From: SAR324 cluster bacterium SAR324-CTD7B
Lineage (GTDB): Bacteria > SAR324 > NAC60-12
Direction of reading: 5' to 3'
DNA: 45,658 nucleotides
NCBI GenBank assembly: GCA_002082305.1
Contig: LSNO01000085.1
Location: forward strand, 1 to 45,658
Shown here: positions 26,374 through 35,493 of the stretch, in pieces
Position numbering within the stretch: the first letter of the stretch is position 1
Layout of the letters: each line of letters begins with the position of its first letter
Position numbers and translations under genes: made by a program
The notes under the pieces: model-generated
Database searches by the model: none
Seen by the model: only the letters and a program-made list of their open reading frames with translations
Told to the model about the DNA's origin: nothing

Positions 26374-27723
26374 ATGAAAATGGAGTATAACGACATGCAA
26401 GAAGGAGTCAAAGGGATTGGAACTGCAAATCAGGATTTCAAGGTTGCAGACATTAATTTGGCGGAACTCGGACGGAAGAGTATCACAATGGCGGAGCACG
26501 AGATGCCTGGCCTGATGATGCTTCGGGAAGAGTACAAAGGTAAGAGGCCTTTGTCAGGTGCCCGCATTACGGGATCATTGCACATGACCGTGGAAACAGC
26601 AGTTTTGATTGAAACTCTGGTTGACTTGGGTGCTGATGTTCGATGGTCATCCTGCAATATTTTTTCAACTCAGGATGAAGCAGCAGCCGCAATGGCAGAG
26701 GCTGGCATTCCAGTATTTGCCTGGAAAGGTGAAACCGAAGAAGAATATTGGTGGTGTCTCGAACAAACTTTGGAATGGCCAGAAGGACAAGGCCCAAACT
26801 TACTCCTGGATGACGGAGGTGATCTTACCGGCTATGTACATGAAAAACGTCCTGATTTACTGAAAGAAGTCAATGGAGTCTCTGAGGAAACTACAACGGG
26901 TGTTCATCGGTTAAAGCAAATGGACAGGCAGGGCTTATTGAAAATTCCGGCATTCAATGTGAACGACTCGGTTACCAAGAGTAAATTTGACAATTTATAC
27001 GGTTGCCGTGAATCACTGATTGACGGAATCAAGCGCGCTACTGATGTGATGATTGCGGGAAAAATTGCAGTAGTTGCCGGCTATGGTGATGTAGGCAAAG
27101 GTTCTGCTCAATCGTTACGTGGACAAGGTGCACGTGTACTAGTGACAGAAATTGACCCGATTTGTGCATTACAAGCTTCAATGGAAGGTTATCAGGTTGT
27201 CACCATGGAAGATGCCGCACCAGTTGGAGACATATTTGTTACCACAACAGGCTGTGCTGACATCATTTGCCGTGAGCACATGGATGCCATGAAAGATCAG
27301 GCAATTGTCTGTAATATAGGACATTTTGACATCGAAATCGATGTTGCCTCACTGAACGATGATTCTTCACTTAAAAAGATCAACGTCAAGCCTCAGGTGG
27401 ATCAATATGTATGGCCGGACGGGAAGCGTATGATTTTACTGGCAGAAGGACGTCTGGTAAATTTAGGCTGTGCAACAGGTCATCCTGCTTTCGTTATGTC
27501 AAATAGTTTCACAAACCAAGTGATGGCCCAAATTGACCTTTGGGAAAATGGCAGCAAGTACGAGAATAAGGTATATGTACTGCCAAAATTACTTGATGAA
27601 AAAGTCGCCCGATTCCATTTAGACAAATTAGGAGTGAAATTAACCCGTCTGAGTGAGAAACAAGCAAAATATTTGGATATCCCAATTGAAGGTCCTTATA
27701 AGCCGGATCAATATCGTTATTAA
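26374..27723 (+). CDS. ahcY: Adenosylhomocysteinase
   Basis: A 449-residue SAH hydrolase that splits S-adenosylhomocysteine to adenosine and homocysteine, relieving inhibition of methyltransferases. Visible landmarks are [48 protein letters not shown] (substrate Lys/Asp), the NAD motif [26 protein letters not shown] and the C-terminal KPDQYRY, where most relatives have PDHYRY. AGGAG precedes the ATG. It is the first gene of a plus-strand run and supplies homocysteine, which MetY (31351-32640) also makes from O-acetylhomoserine. Confidence 0.96.
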   Translation: MKMEYNDMQEGVKGIGTANQDFKVADINLAELGRKSITMAEHEMPGLMMLREEYKGKRPLSGARITGSLHMTVETAVLIETLVDLGADVRWSSCNIFSTQDEAAAAMAEAGIPVFAWKGETEEEYWWCLEQTLEWPEGQGPNLLLDDGGDLTGYVHEKRPDLLKEVNGVSEETTTGVHRLKQMDRQGLLKIPAFNVNDSVTKSKFDNLYGCRESLIDGIKRATDVMIAGKIAVVAGYGDVGKGSAQSLRGQGARVLVTEIDPICALQASMEGYQVVTMEDAAPVGDIFVTTTGCADIICREHMDAMKDQAIVCNIGHFDIEIDVASLNDDSSLKKINVKPQVDQYVWPDGKRMILLAEGRLVNLGCATGHPAFVMSNSFTNQVMAQIDLWENGSKYENKVYVLPKLLDEKVARFHLDKLGVKLTRLSEKQAKYLDIPIEGPYKPDQYRY

Positions 27724-27735
27724 GAGGTTATTTTG

Positions 27736-28641
27736 ATGTTAAGACTGTTCAACATTTTCAGTCGAAAATATTTGATAATTGGGCTTGGATTTGCACTTTT
27801 GCTGTTCACCGGTGGATGTGGTTCCAAGCCAATCATGCTCATGAACGCCCCTTTAGATAACGGTGAGGATGTTCCCATTCCTCCAACTCCGGAAGAACTC
27901 CTGACATCAAAATCATTTATCGCTTTTGTTCCGGCACAATTTTCAGAGAATCTTTCCCGCTACCACAAGGCACTGAGTGTGAGCTTTGTGCAGTCTGTAC
28001 TGGAGGAGCATGGAGATCTCAAAATAATTGACGAAGTCCGTGTTAAGAGTGCATTGAATCGGAGTGAGTTTGCAAAACTAAGTGCTTCTTTAAAGCAAAG
28101 TAAATTACGCAGTTTTGAAGACGACCTGGTAAAACAAACCATTGAACTGGGCAAGTGGCTGCGGGTACGTTATATAGTTTTAATGAGGGTACAACCAAGT
28201 CCAGAAAAGGTTTCGTCAAATGATTGGAGCACCTATATCAGATTCAGGATTTACCGGGTTGAAGATCCTGTAAGGAGCGAAATGAATCACGAATTCACTT
28301 TTGTTTTTTCGGAGTCAAATAATCTTTGGGAAGAACTTGGGGGGCTTGTTCGTGGTCGTTTCCCTTTAGGTGGATTTATCATCGAGTCACGTGCAAATAG
28401 AGCTTATGTACGCATTAATTTGGGAAGGCTCAACAGAGTCTCGGTCGAACAAGAGTGCAAAATATTCCGCAGGGTTCTCAAGAAAAAAAAGGGATCAAAC
28501 GGAAATATTATTTCCAGCATTGAGTTTGATAGAATAGGGCAATTGACTTTATTTCGCGTGCAGGAGGATTTTTCCTGGGGAAAAGTTCCTTCAAATTTTC
28601 GAGGCACCATCCTGAAAGGTGATGCAGTTCGCTGTTACTGA
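27736..28641 (+). CDS. Putative lipoprotein with CsgG/FlgT-like features
   Basis: The N-terminus has a basic start, a hydrophobic stretch (YLIIGLGFALLLFTGGCGS) and a Cys at about residue 29 that could be lipidated, though the lipobox is not canonical. The middle (IAFVPAQFSENLSRYHKALSV ... LKIIDEVRVKSAL) recalls the TolB/CsgG-type N-terminal fold, and the end (RANRAYVRINLGRLNRVSV ... ILKGDAV) resembles the beta-barrel C-terminal domain of FlgT-like proteins. These likenesses are impressions, so a role in an outer-membrane assembly is only possible. ATG 27736 is used instead of TTG 27733. It follows ahcY by 12 bases. Confidence 0.6.
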   Translation: MLRLFNIFSRKYLIIGLGFALLLFTGGCGSKPIMLMNAPLDNGEDVPIPPTPEELLTSKSFIAFVPAQFSENLSRYHKALSVSFVQSVLEEHGDLKIIDEVRVKSALNRSEFAKLSASLKQSKLRSFEDDLVKQTIELGKWLRVRYIVLMRVQPSPEKVSSNDWSTYIRFRIYRVEDPVRSEMNHEFTFVFSESNNLWEELGGLVRGRFPLGGFIIESRANRAYVRINLGRLNRVSVEQECKIFRRVLKKKKGSNGNIISSIEFDRIGQLTLFRVQEDFSWGKVPSNFRGTILKGDAVRCY

Positions 28642-28643
28642 GC

Positions 28644-29237
28644 ATGTCCGGGGTGTCGCTTTTGAACAAAACTGAAATACGAAAAACACTGCTGAAACAA
28701 CGCAGGGGATTGTCAGCATCAAAAAAAAAACAGTATGAGCTCCAGATGCTGAATTCCCTGCGGACATGGGATGTTTTCAAGGAAGCATGCATAATCCACA
28801 TTTTTCTCTCTAAAGCAGATGAACCGGAAACCAGCCAAATTATTGAACTGGCTTGGAAGTCCGGAAAACAAATCGGTGTACCATGTGTTCTACCGGATAC
28901 GCTCGAACTCTTCCATTCTCAACTGAATTCTTTCGAGGATTTACGCCCCGGTGCTTTAGGCGTTTTAGAACCTTCGCCAGAACAAAGAACAGCTTTGACT
29001 CCGGAAAGCTTCGATCTAGTAATAGTTCCGGGAGTTGCCTTTGACCGTCAGGGCGGAAGGCTTGGCTACGGCAAAGGCTACTATGATCGTTTTCTGGATC
29101 AAAGTCTCGCTTTTCGTTTAGCATTGGCCTTTGATTTTCAAATACTTGAAACAGTACCCACTGAAATGCATGATGTACCTATGGATGGTATTTTGACCGA
29201 AAATGGATTTTATTTCTGTGGAGATTCACAAACATGA
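28644..29237 (+). CDS. ygfA: 5-formyltetrahydrofolate cyclo-ligase
   Basis: A 197-residue protein of the MTHFS family, which uses ATP to convert 5-formyl-THF to 5,10-methenyl-THF. The substrate and ATP sites are visible in IRKTLLKQRRGLS, GVPCVLPD and the hallmark GGRLGYGKGYYDRFL. It begins two bases after the preceding stop. A TTG at 28662 (encoding MNKTEIRKTLL) is an alternative start closer to typical N-termini. Its stop overlaps the next gene by four bases. Position near ahcY suits one-carbon metabolism. Confidence 0.92.
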   Translation: MSGVSLLNKTEIRKTLLKQRRGLSASKKKQYELQMLNSLRTWDVFKEACIIHIFLSKADEPETSQIIELAWKSGKQIGVPCVLPDTLELFHSQLNSFEDLRPGALGVLEPSPEQRTALTPESFDLVIVPGVAFDRQGGRLGYGKGYYDRFLDQSLAFRLALAFDFQILETVPTEMHDVPMDGILTENGFYFCGDSQT

Positions 29238-29878
29238 AAAAATGGCTGATCGTCGTTATTATTGCTATAGGACTGCTTGCAACCGCAATTTCACAATACA
29301 AGTCAATCCTGACATCATACGCTGAGTTTTTTACTGTAAATAACGCAATTTCCGGTGCCGACGCAATTGTCGTACTTTCCGGCGGGAAAGCCACCCGAAT
29401 ACCTCATGCCTTAAAACTCTTTGCTCAAGGCTATGCCCCACGCCTGTTATTGACCGATGAAAAGAAAAGAAATATTCGTTTTGCTCATCTGTTTTCAACA
29501 AATGAAGAAATTGCGCAGGCCATGATTGAAGAATTAAAGATGAACGTTCAAATTAAAACTGTTCCTTCACTAAAGAAAGGTGCTACTTCAACATTTGATG
29601 AAGCATACGATCTACTACAATTAAGCAAAATTGAGGGATTTAACCACCTGATTTTAGTGACTGATGCTTTTCACACACGTCGTGCATACCATGCATTTCA
29701 AACTGTTTTCGAAGGAACAGAGATACGCCTGGAAATGTCTGCGGCACAGAATGAAATTTTTACTGAAAGTAACTGGTGGACTTCAGACCAGGGAATTTCA
29801 GCCTATGTTTTAGAAAGCATCAAGTATCCCGTTTATCTGCTATCCTCCAGAAACGCAACCTTTATCCGCAACGACTAG
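29234..29878 (+). CDS. YdcF family (DUF218) protein
   Basis: A single N-terminal membrane segment (WLIVVIIAIGLLATAIS) anchors a DUF218 domain. Its motifs are ADAIVVLSGGKATRIPHALKLF, APRLLLTDEKKR, TSTFDEAYDLL and LVTDAFHTRRAYHAFQ. The family includes SanA, ElyC and YdcF, which influence envelope integrity; no common enzymatic reaction is known. The ATG overlaps the previous stop (ATGA), so translation is coupled. Length is typical. Confidence 0.88.
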   Translation: MKKWLIVVIIAIGLLATAISQYKSILTSYAEFFTVNNAISGADAIVVLSGGKATRIPHALKLFAQGYAPRLLLTDEKKRNIRFAHLFSTNEEIAQAMIEELKMNVQIKTVPSLKKGATSTFDEAYDLLQLSKIEGFNHLILVTDAFHTRRAYHAFQTVFEGTEIRLEMSAAQNEIFTESNWWTSDQGISAYVLESIKYPVYLLSSRNATFIRND

Positions 29879-30315
29879 TGACCGAAAGTTCTCTCTTAAT
29901 CCGCCCATTTCAAACAGAAGATGAGGATGCTTTAGTTGCACTATGGAAAATGTGCGAATTAACAGTTCCATGGAATAATCCTCATAAAGACATTGCCAGA
30001 AAGCTTCAGGTTCAGCCTGAACTATTTTTGGTCGGTATTTTGGATAGTAGTTTAATTGCCACCGTGATGGGAGGTTATGAGGGCCACCGCGGGTGGATAA
30101 ATTATTTGGCGGTCCATCCGGATTTTCAGGGAAAGGGGTACGGACAGGAAATCATGAATTCTGTGGAAACCGGACTGCGGGAAATGGGTTGTCCCAAAAT
30201 CAATTTGCAGATTCGTACGGGAAACAATAAGATAGCATCCTTCTACCAAAAACTTGGTTTTACCAACGATCATGTAGTCAGTATGGGAAAACGGCTGGAA
30301 GCCGATCATTCCTGA
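29878..30315 (+). CDS. ypeA: GNAT acetyltransferase, YpeA type
   Basis: A 145-residue GNAT protein. The acetyl-CoA binding motif A is LAVHPDFQGKGYGQEIM, and GGYEGHRGWINYLAV before it and KLGFTNDHVVSMGKRL at the end match the YpeA subfamily. The open frame reaches back into ydcF, but GTG 29878 overlaps the ydcF stop by one base (TAGTG) and starts the family-like sequence (TESSLLIRPFQTED). The natural substrate of YpeA proteins is unknown. Confidence 0.87.
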   Translation: MTESSLLIRPFQTEDEDALVALWKMCELTVPWNNPHKDIARKLQVQPELFLVGILDSSLIATVMGGYEGHRGWINYLAVHPDFQGKGYGQEIMNSVETGLREMGCPKINLQIRTGNNKIASFYQKLGFTNDHVVSMGKRLEADHS

Positions 30316-30360
30316 AATACCCTATAAATTACAATCGTGACCACTTGCTTGAGATAAGTT

Positions 30361-31317
30361 ATGCCTGAATTACTAATGATTGCACTCTATATCACAGGTG
30401 GACTGGTTCTGCTTTATTTTGGTGCAGATTGGTTAGTACAGGGAGCAGTTACATTGGCCTTGCATTTAGGGTTAAGCCCGTTAATCGTCGGCCTGACCGT
30501 CGTTGCATTGGGAACGAGTGTTCCGGAAGCACTAGTCAGTGTACAGGCTGCAATAGGTCATCAAGGAGGAATTGCACTTGGAAACGTTATTGGTTCGAAT
30601 ATCCTGAACATTGCGTTGATTCTCGGACTCTCCTCCCTGATCCTTCCTTTGAAAGTCGATTCGCACATTGTAAAAGCCGATGTGCCTTTGCTGACTGGAG
30701 CTACTTTTATGCTAGTTGTCCTGCTTGAGGATTTTCACATTTCCCGCATGGAAGGCGCGTTTTTGCTCTTGTGCATTGTGTTTTATGTTACCGGAAACAT
30801 CATGACAGTCAAAAGGACTTCTCCGGAAGAGGATAAAATCGAGGGGATGGAAATACCGGAAGACTCCGGCAAAACTTTGTGGCGGGACGTCGGTTTTTTA
30901 ATATTGGGGATTGTTACATTAGGTTTTGGTGCTAATTTTCTAGTAACCGGTGCGGTAGACCTTGCGAGAATTTTCGGACTGAGCGAAGCCCTGATTGGAC
31001 TAACCATTGTCTCCATCGGAACTGGAACTCCGGAATTGGCCACCGCCCTGATGGCCGCATTCCGGAAGAGCCCTGACCTTGCCATTGGAAACGTAGTCGG
31101 CTCTAACCTTTTCAACATCATGTTTGTCCTCGGTATTGCCGGACTCGTTGCTCCACTAGACGGCAAAGGCATTTCTTCCGTCGATCTTTATGTAATGCTT
31201 GGAGTTACAATCCTGCTGCTACCTACAGTTTGGACCGGTCGCATTCTTGACCGCAAGGAGGGATTCCTTTTCCTGGCAATTTATGTTGGCTACCTGTATC
31301 ATCTGTGGCCTGCTTAA
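30361..31317 (+). CDS. Calcium/sodium antiporter, YrbG type
   Basis: A 318-residue, roughly ten-helix membrane protein of the Ca2+:cation antiporter superfamily. The two inverted alpha repeats are obvious: VGLTVVALGTSVPEALVS with GNVIGSNILNI, and IGLTIVSIGTGTPELATA with GNVVGSNLFNI. The acidic residues in SVPE and TPEL are the ion-binding ones. It exports Ca2+ or exchanges related cations with Na+ or H+. It is the last gene of the plus-strand run and converges on metY. Confidence 0.93.
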   Translation: MPELLMIALYITGGLVLLYFGADWLVQGAVTLALHLGLSPLIVGLTVVALGTSVPEALVSVQAAIGHQGGIALGNVIGSNILNIALILGLSSLILPLKVDSHIVKADVPLLTGATFMLVVLLEDFHISRMEGAFLLLCIVFYVTGNIMTVKRTSPEEDKIEGMEIPEDSGKTLWRDVGFLILGIVTLGFGANFLVTGAVDLARIFGLSEALIGLTIVSIGTGTPELATALMAAFRKSPDLAIGNVVGSNLFNIMFVLGIAGLVAPLDGKGISSVDLYVMLGVTILLLPTVWTGRILDRKEGFLFLAIYVGYLYHLWPA

Positions 31318-31350
31318 ACTGCACTTACAAGCCTCATGTTTTCAGATTTT

Positions 31351-32640
31351 TCATAAGCAGTTCAAAGCCTGATCCAAATCTGAAATGATATCTTCAACGC
31401 ACTCAATTCCAATGGAAAGACGAATCACTTCCGGTCCTGCACCTGCTGCGATACGCTGTTCCTCTGTGAGTTGTCGATGAGTGGTGGAGGCTGGATGGAG
31501 AATCAGTGAGCGGGTGTCACCAATGTTGGCCACATGACTGAACAACTCAACGGATTCCAGCATTTTTAAGCCGCTTTCATAACCCCCCTTGACACCAAAA
31601 GTAAAAACAGAACCTGTACCTTCAGGCAAATATTTTTTCCCAAGCTCAAAATAAGGACTGGATTCGAGACCAGCGTGAGAAACCCATTCTACGTTAGCCT
31701 GTTTTTCAAGAAATTTTGCTACAGCCAGACCGTTGGAACAGTGCCGTTCCATGCGCAAAGGCAAGGTTTCAATGCCGTTGAGAGTAATCCAGGCATTCAT
31801 TGGAGATTGCGTACAGCCAAGATCACGCAAACTGATGGCGTGACTGTACATGGTGTATGCAAGGTCTCCAAAAGTTTCTGCAAATGTGAGCCCGTTATAT
31901 TCCGGTGAGGGCGTACTCAAACTTGGAAATTTGGAATTTCCCAACCAGGGGAATTTTCCTGAATCAATAACCACTCCTCCGACCGCATTTCCCTGTCCGG
32001 ACAGGAATTTTGTTGTGGAATGCACTACCAAATCCGCTCCCCATTCAAACGGTTGACACAAAAAAGGAGTCGCCATCGTGTTGTCTACAACCAGAGGCAC
32101 TCCTGCTTCATCAGCAACTTTAGCAATTGCTTCCAGGTCAACAACAACTCCACCGGGATTGGCAAGGTTTTCAATAAAAATTGCCCGAGTTTTTTCAGTA
32201 ACCGCCTTGCGGAAAGCTTCCGGATTATCGGTGTCAACAAAAACTGCATTCCAGCCAAATTTCCGGTAACTTTTTCCCATTAAATTGATCGTTCCGCCGT
32301 ACAATTTGTCTGCCACTATCACCTCCATTCCTGGAGCCATCAACGGAAACAAAGCCAGAGTTTCCGCAGCATGTCCGGAAGAGGTTACTGTTCCACCGCG
32401 GCCGCCTTCAAGCGTGGCCAGCTTTTCTTCTAAAGCTGCTACAGTTGGGTTAGTCAAACGAGAATAAATAAAGCCTGGTTCCTGCAAGTTAAACAGTGAT
32501 GCAGCATGGTCTGCGTCATCAAATACATAGGCGGTAGTTTGATAAATTGGAAAAGAGCGCGCACCTGTCGTTGGATCTGGAGCCGTTCCAGAATGAACTG
32601 CAAGTGTATTAAAACCATATTCTGGATGCAGTTGTTTCAT
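31351..32640 (-). CDS. metY: O-acetylhomoserine sulfhydrylase
   Basis: A 429-residue PLP enzyme of the Cys/Met metabolism family that makes homocysteine from O-acetylhomoserine and sulfide. The cofactor lysine is in VVHSTTKFLSGQGNAVGGV; FNTLAVHSGTAPDPTTGAR, TPVY-type IYQTTAYVF and SSGHAAETLAL are as in this long-form subgroup. The start overlaps the stop of the CoA-binding protein gene by one base. Together with ahcY it points to local clustering of methionine-cycle genes. Confidence 0.93.
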   Translation of the reverse strand: MKQLHPEYGFNTLAVHSGTAPDPTTGARSFPIYQTTAYVFDDADHAASLFNLQEPGFIYSRLTNPTVAALEEKLATLEGGRGGTVTSSGHAAETLALFPLMAPGMEVIVADKLYGGTINLMGKSYRKFGWNAVFVDTDNPEAFRKAVTEKTRAIFIENLANPGGVVVDLEAIAKVADEAGVPLVVDNTMATPFLCQPFEWGADLVVHSTTKFLSGQGNAVGGVVIDSGKFPWLGNSKFPSLSTPSPEYNGLTFAETFGDLAYTMYSHAISLRDLGCTQSPMNAWITLNGIETLPLRMERHCSNGLAVAKFLEKQANVEWVSHAGLESSPYFELGKKYLPEGTGSVFTFGVKGGYESGLKMLESVELFSHVANIGDTRSLILHPASTTHRQLTEEQRIAAGAGPEVIRLSIGIECVEDIISDLDQALNCL

Positions 32641-33137
32641 TAAAGCCTCTTCCTGCGATTACTGATTACACCTGTATTGATTCCGTTCCAGCCCAGCTCA
32701 CCAGTCAAGCGGGCATATTCAATTTTAGGACAGCGATCCATCACCACCTGTAGTCCTGCTTCTTCAGCACGTTTTGCTGCTTCAGCATGACGGATTTCCA
32801 ACTGCATCCAGAAAACTTTTGCTCCAATTTTAATGGCCTCTTCTACCAGTTCTGGAGCATCTTCTGCCGGGCGGAAAATATCAACCATGTCCACAGTTCC
32901 AGAGAGTGAAGATAAATCCGGAAACACCGTTTCTCCACAAATTTTCTTGACAGCTGCATTAGGGTTGACCGGGATAACCTTAAATCCTTTTTTAAGTAAA
33001 TATTTCATGGCAAAATTGCTGGGACGGTTCCAGGTTGCACTGGCTCCAACCATTGCAATGCTGCGTACATTTCTTAGTATTTCACGAATATAAGAATCCG
33101 GATAGGAGTTGTGATCAACGGATGCAGGACCGGGCAT
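32640..33137 (-). CDS. CoA-binding protein, YccU family
   Basis: A 165-residue Rossmann-fold protein of the CoA_binding_2 family. The nucleotide loop is SIAMVGASATWNRPS, followed by GFKVIPVNPNA and VDMVDIFRPAEDAPELVEEAI. The C-terminal VVMDRCPKIEYARL is also typical. Such proteins bind CoA in crystal structures, but the cellular role is unknown. It is cotranscribed with metY through a TAATG overlap, which suggests a link to sulfur amino acid metabolism. Confidence 0.88.
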   Translation of the reverse strand: MPGPASVDHNSYPDSYIREILRNVRSIAMVGASATWNRPSNFAMKYLLKKGFKVIPVNPNAAVKKICGETVFPDLSSLSGTVDMVDIFRPAEDAPELVEEAIKIGAKVFWMQLEIRHAEAAKRAEEAGLQVVMDRCPKIEYARLTGELGWNGINTGVISNRRKRL

Positions 33138-33394
33138 GGAAGAAAATCAGGATTAGCGGTGATTAGTCTTGGATGGATACCTTAGCAAAATATATCACGC
33201 CACGCAAATAAATTCAACGTTGTGCATCAGGCTACAGGTTAACATAAGGAGGAAAAAATTAGGAAGATTCATATTTCATGGGTCATCAAGCGCAAAGGCT
33301 AAAGCACTTTCAACCAGAAACTATCAGTTATTAACAGGTTCCTGAATTCATCTGTGATAATACTTGACCTGAAACCGTATGGCGGAACCGTTTT

Positions 33395-33577
33395 TCATTC
33401 CCAAATCATATCAATAAATTTACCTTTACCATCCCATTTATCAGTAATTGCCGCAGATTTGCTGGTATCCACTCTCTGAGACAGTACACTAAAAGTTTTT
33501 GTTTCAGGAGAAACAATAAACCAGGAAATGGCAAATATTGCTAGAGCAATTGCCAATAAGACTTTCCAACTTTTCAT
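33395..33577 (-). CDS. Small exported or membrane-anchored hypothetical protein
   Basis: The 60-residue product begins with a short signal or anchor (MKSWKVLLAIALAIFAISWF) followed by a hydrophilic tail ending FIDMIWE. A perfect GGAGGT lies four bases before the ATG, which supports translation. No family is recognised. It stands alone between metY's operon and a 700-base gene-poor stretch. Confidence 0.6.
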   Translation of the reverse strand: MKSWKVLLAIALAIFAISWFIVSPETKTFSVLSQRVDTSKSAAITDKWDGKGKFIDMIWE

Positions 33578-34227
33578 ACTACCTCCTTCACAGAAGAGCA
33601 GTGGACAAAATTATTTGAAAACAAAGTGGTAAAACAGGAAAGCGATGTAAAATATATTAGAAGCAGATAAAAGTTCGATCTCAACAGCTTTCCCTGCAAC
33701 TATAATTCTATACCTATTGGTTCTGTAGTCAACTCTAAAATTTGTGGAGAAACAGGCAAAAGATAAAAATGCAAGAAGACCCAGGATTGAACAGAAACAA
33801 AGTACATTTCCCTAGACTTAACATCTATGAGAAAATCCCTGTACTCTCAGCCACCATTCACCAAGACATCAAGCGTCCCCTTTTTTTCGATGTCAGAGCG
33901 GATAGTTAAGAGTATTAGACAGATCACAGATGAAATTTTCTACACTTTGTTAGTTAAGATGTAGAAACTCTAAATTTGAGGAGTTAGGAGGACGGAACAC
34001 ACGGATCCCAACGTCAATCACGTAAAGTGGTTCATCTAATTTATGCCTATATGATCCACCAGTGATCAGCGTCACTACTATCTGGCGAGTTGGTGGTACC
34101 TGTGAATGTTATAATAAACTAACTCCATCACCGACTCCACCAGAAACATTAAGCAGGAACTCAGAAACTTAGAATAATTCCTGCAATCCCAGAACGAAAT
34201 ATTTTTGTAATTTGTGGTAGAATAATC
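33578..34227. other. Gene-poor stretch
   Basis: I see no convincing gene. The best open frame is 33769-33909 on the plus strand (46 residues, starting MQEDPGLNRNKVHFP), without a ribosome-binding site or family match. A GC-richer patch around 33960-34150 has stop codons in all frames and could be the remains of a decayed gene or mobile element, but nothing identifies it. Confidence 0.4.
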
Positions 34228-34263
34228 CCAGCTGGGTACACTTTAATTTAGGTACCCAGCTGG
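34228..34263 (-). terminator. Perfect 12-bp hairpin after the TRAP operon
   Basis: CCAGCTGGGTAC at 34228-34239 and GTACCCAGCTGG at 34252-34263 are perfect inverted arms with a 12-base AT-rich loop. It lies 24 bases beyond the stop of the last TRAP gene. On that strand it is followed by GATTATTCT, so the T-run is poor, but strength and place fit a terminator or a 3'-end stabilising structure. Confidence 0.65.
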
Positions 34264-34286
34264 AAAAGACCTGGGGGCAGATAGAA

Positions 34287-35372
34287 TTAACCGCAGGTAT
34301 AAATACCTTTGGCACTTTGCCTGACTGCATCGTAATCCTTGAAAATTTGGACTACTTTTGCAGCTACTTCGCCGGTTTCTGCGACTTCTGCCCAGAACTT
34401 TGCGGCCGCCTGTTCGACTTGATTCCACTCTTCTCTCGGAATGGACTGCACTTTGAGTTTTGTTCCTTTTGCGCGAAGAGAAGCTTCACCACCAAAGTAC
34501 CATTGGTTGCGGTAGAAATGGCCACTTTCCACGCAGGCGAGCACAAGCTTCTTCAAGTGAGCGGGTAGATCTGCCCAGCGTTTTTCGTTTACGAACCATG
34601 ACCCAATCCATGCACCGGAAATGTTGTTGGTAAGGAAGTAGTCGGTAACGTCTGCCCAACCGACGGTGTAGTCCTCGGTGATGCCAGACCAAGCCATTCC
34701 GTCAAGCTCTCCTGTCTGCACTGCGACCTCAGCGTCCTCATATGGAATCGACACCGGTATCACACCGAATTGTGCCAGGAAACGGCCCGCAGTAGGGAAG
34801 GTATAAAGTCTGAGGCCTTCGAGATCAGAAAGTTTGGTGATGCTTTTCTTAGTGTTGAAATTGCAGGGATCCTGCCCAGCCGCAGAAATCCAGACAACAC
34901 CACCAGCTTTTTTGTAAGCATCAGACCATATCTTATCGAATCCGTATTGGTGAAACAGCACCGGAACGTCCAGGGCGTGCCTCGTGGCCATTGGGAAGTA
35001 ACCTCCGAAAACTCTAACATCAACAGGTGCGGCCATAGAGTCATCATCGGAGTGTACAGCGTCGATGGTACCAGCTTGTAGGGCTCGGAACAATTCACCT
35101 GTTGGGACCAATTGGTCAGCGTAAAACAATTCGATTTGCATCTCACCATTTGAGGCTTCGTTGATCATGTCAATGGCTGGCTTGGTTACATACTGCCCCA
35201 ACGCCCCACCAGCATAGGTTTGAAACCGCCACCTAATAGGCTCCTTACCAATAACAACGGCAGGTGCCGCCAACGTACTGGCTGCACCTGCAGCAACAGC
35301 CGTTTTACCAGCTTTCTTTAAAAACTGACGTCTATTCGTATTTGCAACTTTGGTTTTCGATTCAATAGTCAT
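34287..35372 (-). CDS. TRAP transporter substrate-binding protein (DctP family), Tat-exported
   Basis: The 361-residue protein starts with a twin-arginine signal (NRRQFLKKAGKTAVAAGAAS) and continues as a DctP-type TRAP receptor (IRWRFQTYAGGALGQY, ELFRALQAGTIDAVHS, LSDLEGLRLYTFPTAG). The segment after LEGLRLY usually includes the carboxylate-binding Arg; here the nearest candidate is the Arg in GLRLY. GAGGAGAAT precedes the ATG. The ligand is probably an organic acid, but none can be named. It is the last gene of the SDR-dctQ-dctM-dctP run. Confidence 0.9.
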   Translation of the reverse strand: MTIESKTKVANTNRRQFLKKAGKTAVAAGAASTLAAPAVVIGKEPIRWRFQTYAGGALGQYVTKPAIDMINEASNGEMQIELFYADQLVPTGELFRALQAGTIDAVHSDDDSMAAPVDVRVFGGYFPMATRHALDVPVLFHQYGFDKIWSDAYKKAGGVVWISAAGQDPCNFNTKKSITKLSDLEGLRLYTFPTAGRFLAQFGVIPVSIPYEDAEVAVQTGELDGMAWSGITEDYTVGWADVTDYFLTNNISGAWIGSWFVNEKRWADLPAHLKKLVLACVESGHFYRNQWYFGGEASLRAKGTKLKVQSIPREEWNQVEQAAAKFWAEVAETGEVAAKVVQIFKDYDAVRQSAKGIYTCG

Positions 35373-35493
35373 TTTATTCTCCTCTATGTTTTGAATTGTA
35401 AATTATGAAATCCAGATTATAGTTTAATCCAGTTAAGCATTAAATAGCATTGCAATTTAATCCATTTTTCCTCCTTTCATAGACAGTTTAGTT

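Noticed and set aside
33769-33909. 46-codon plus-strand frame in the gene-poor stretch
   Set aside because: It has no ribosome-binding site, neighbour coupling or recognisable family. The frame is short enough to arise by chance.
33960-34150. Patch that might be a decayed insertion sequence
   Set aside because: No transposase motif, terminal inverted repeats or target duplication could be found, and all frames are interrupted.
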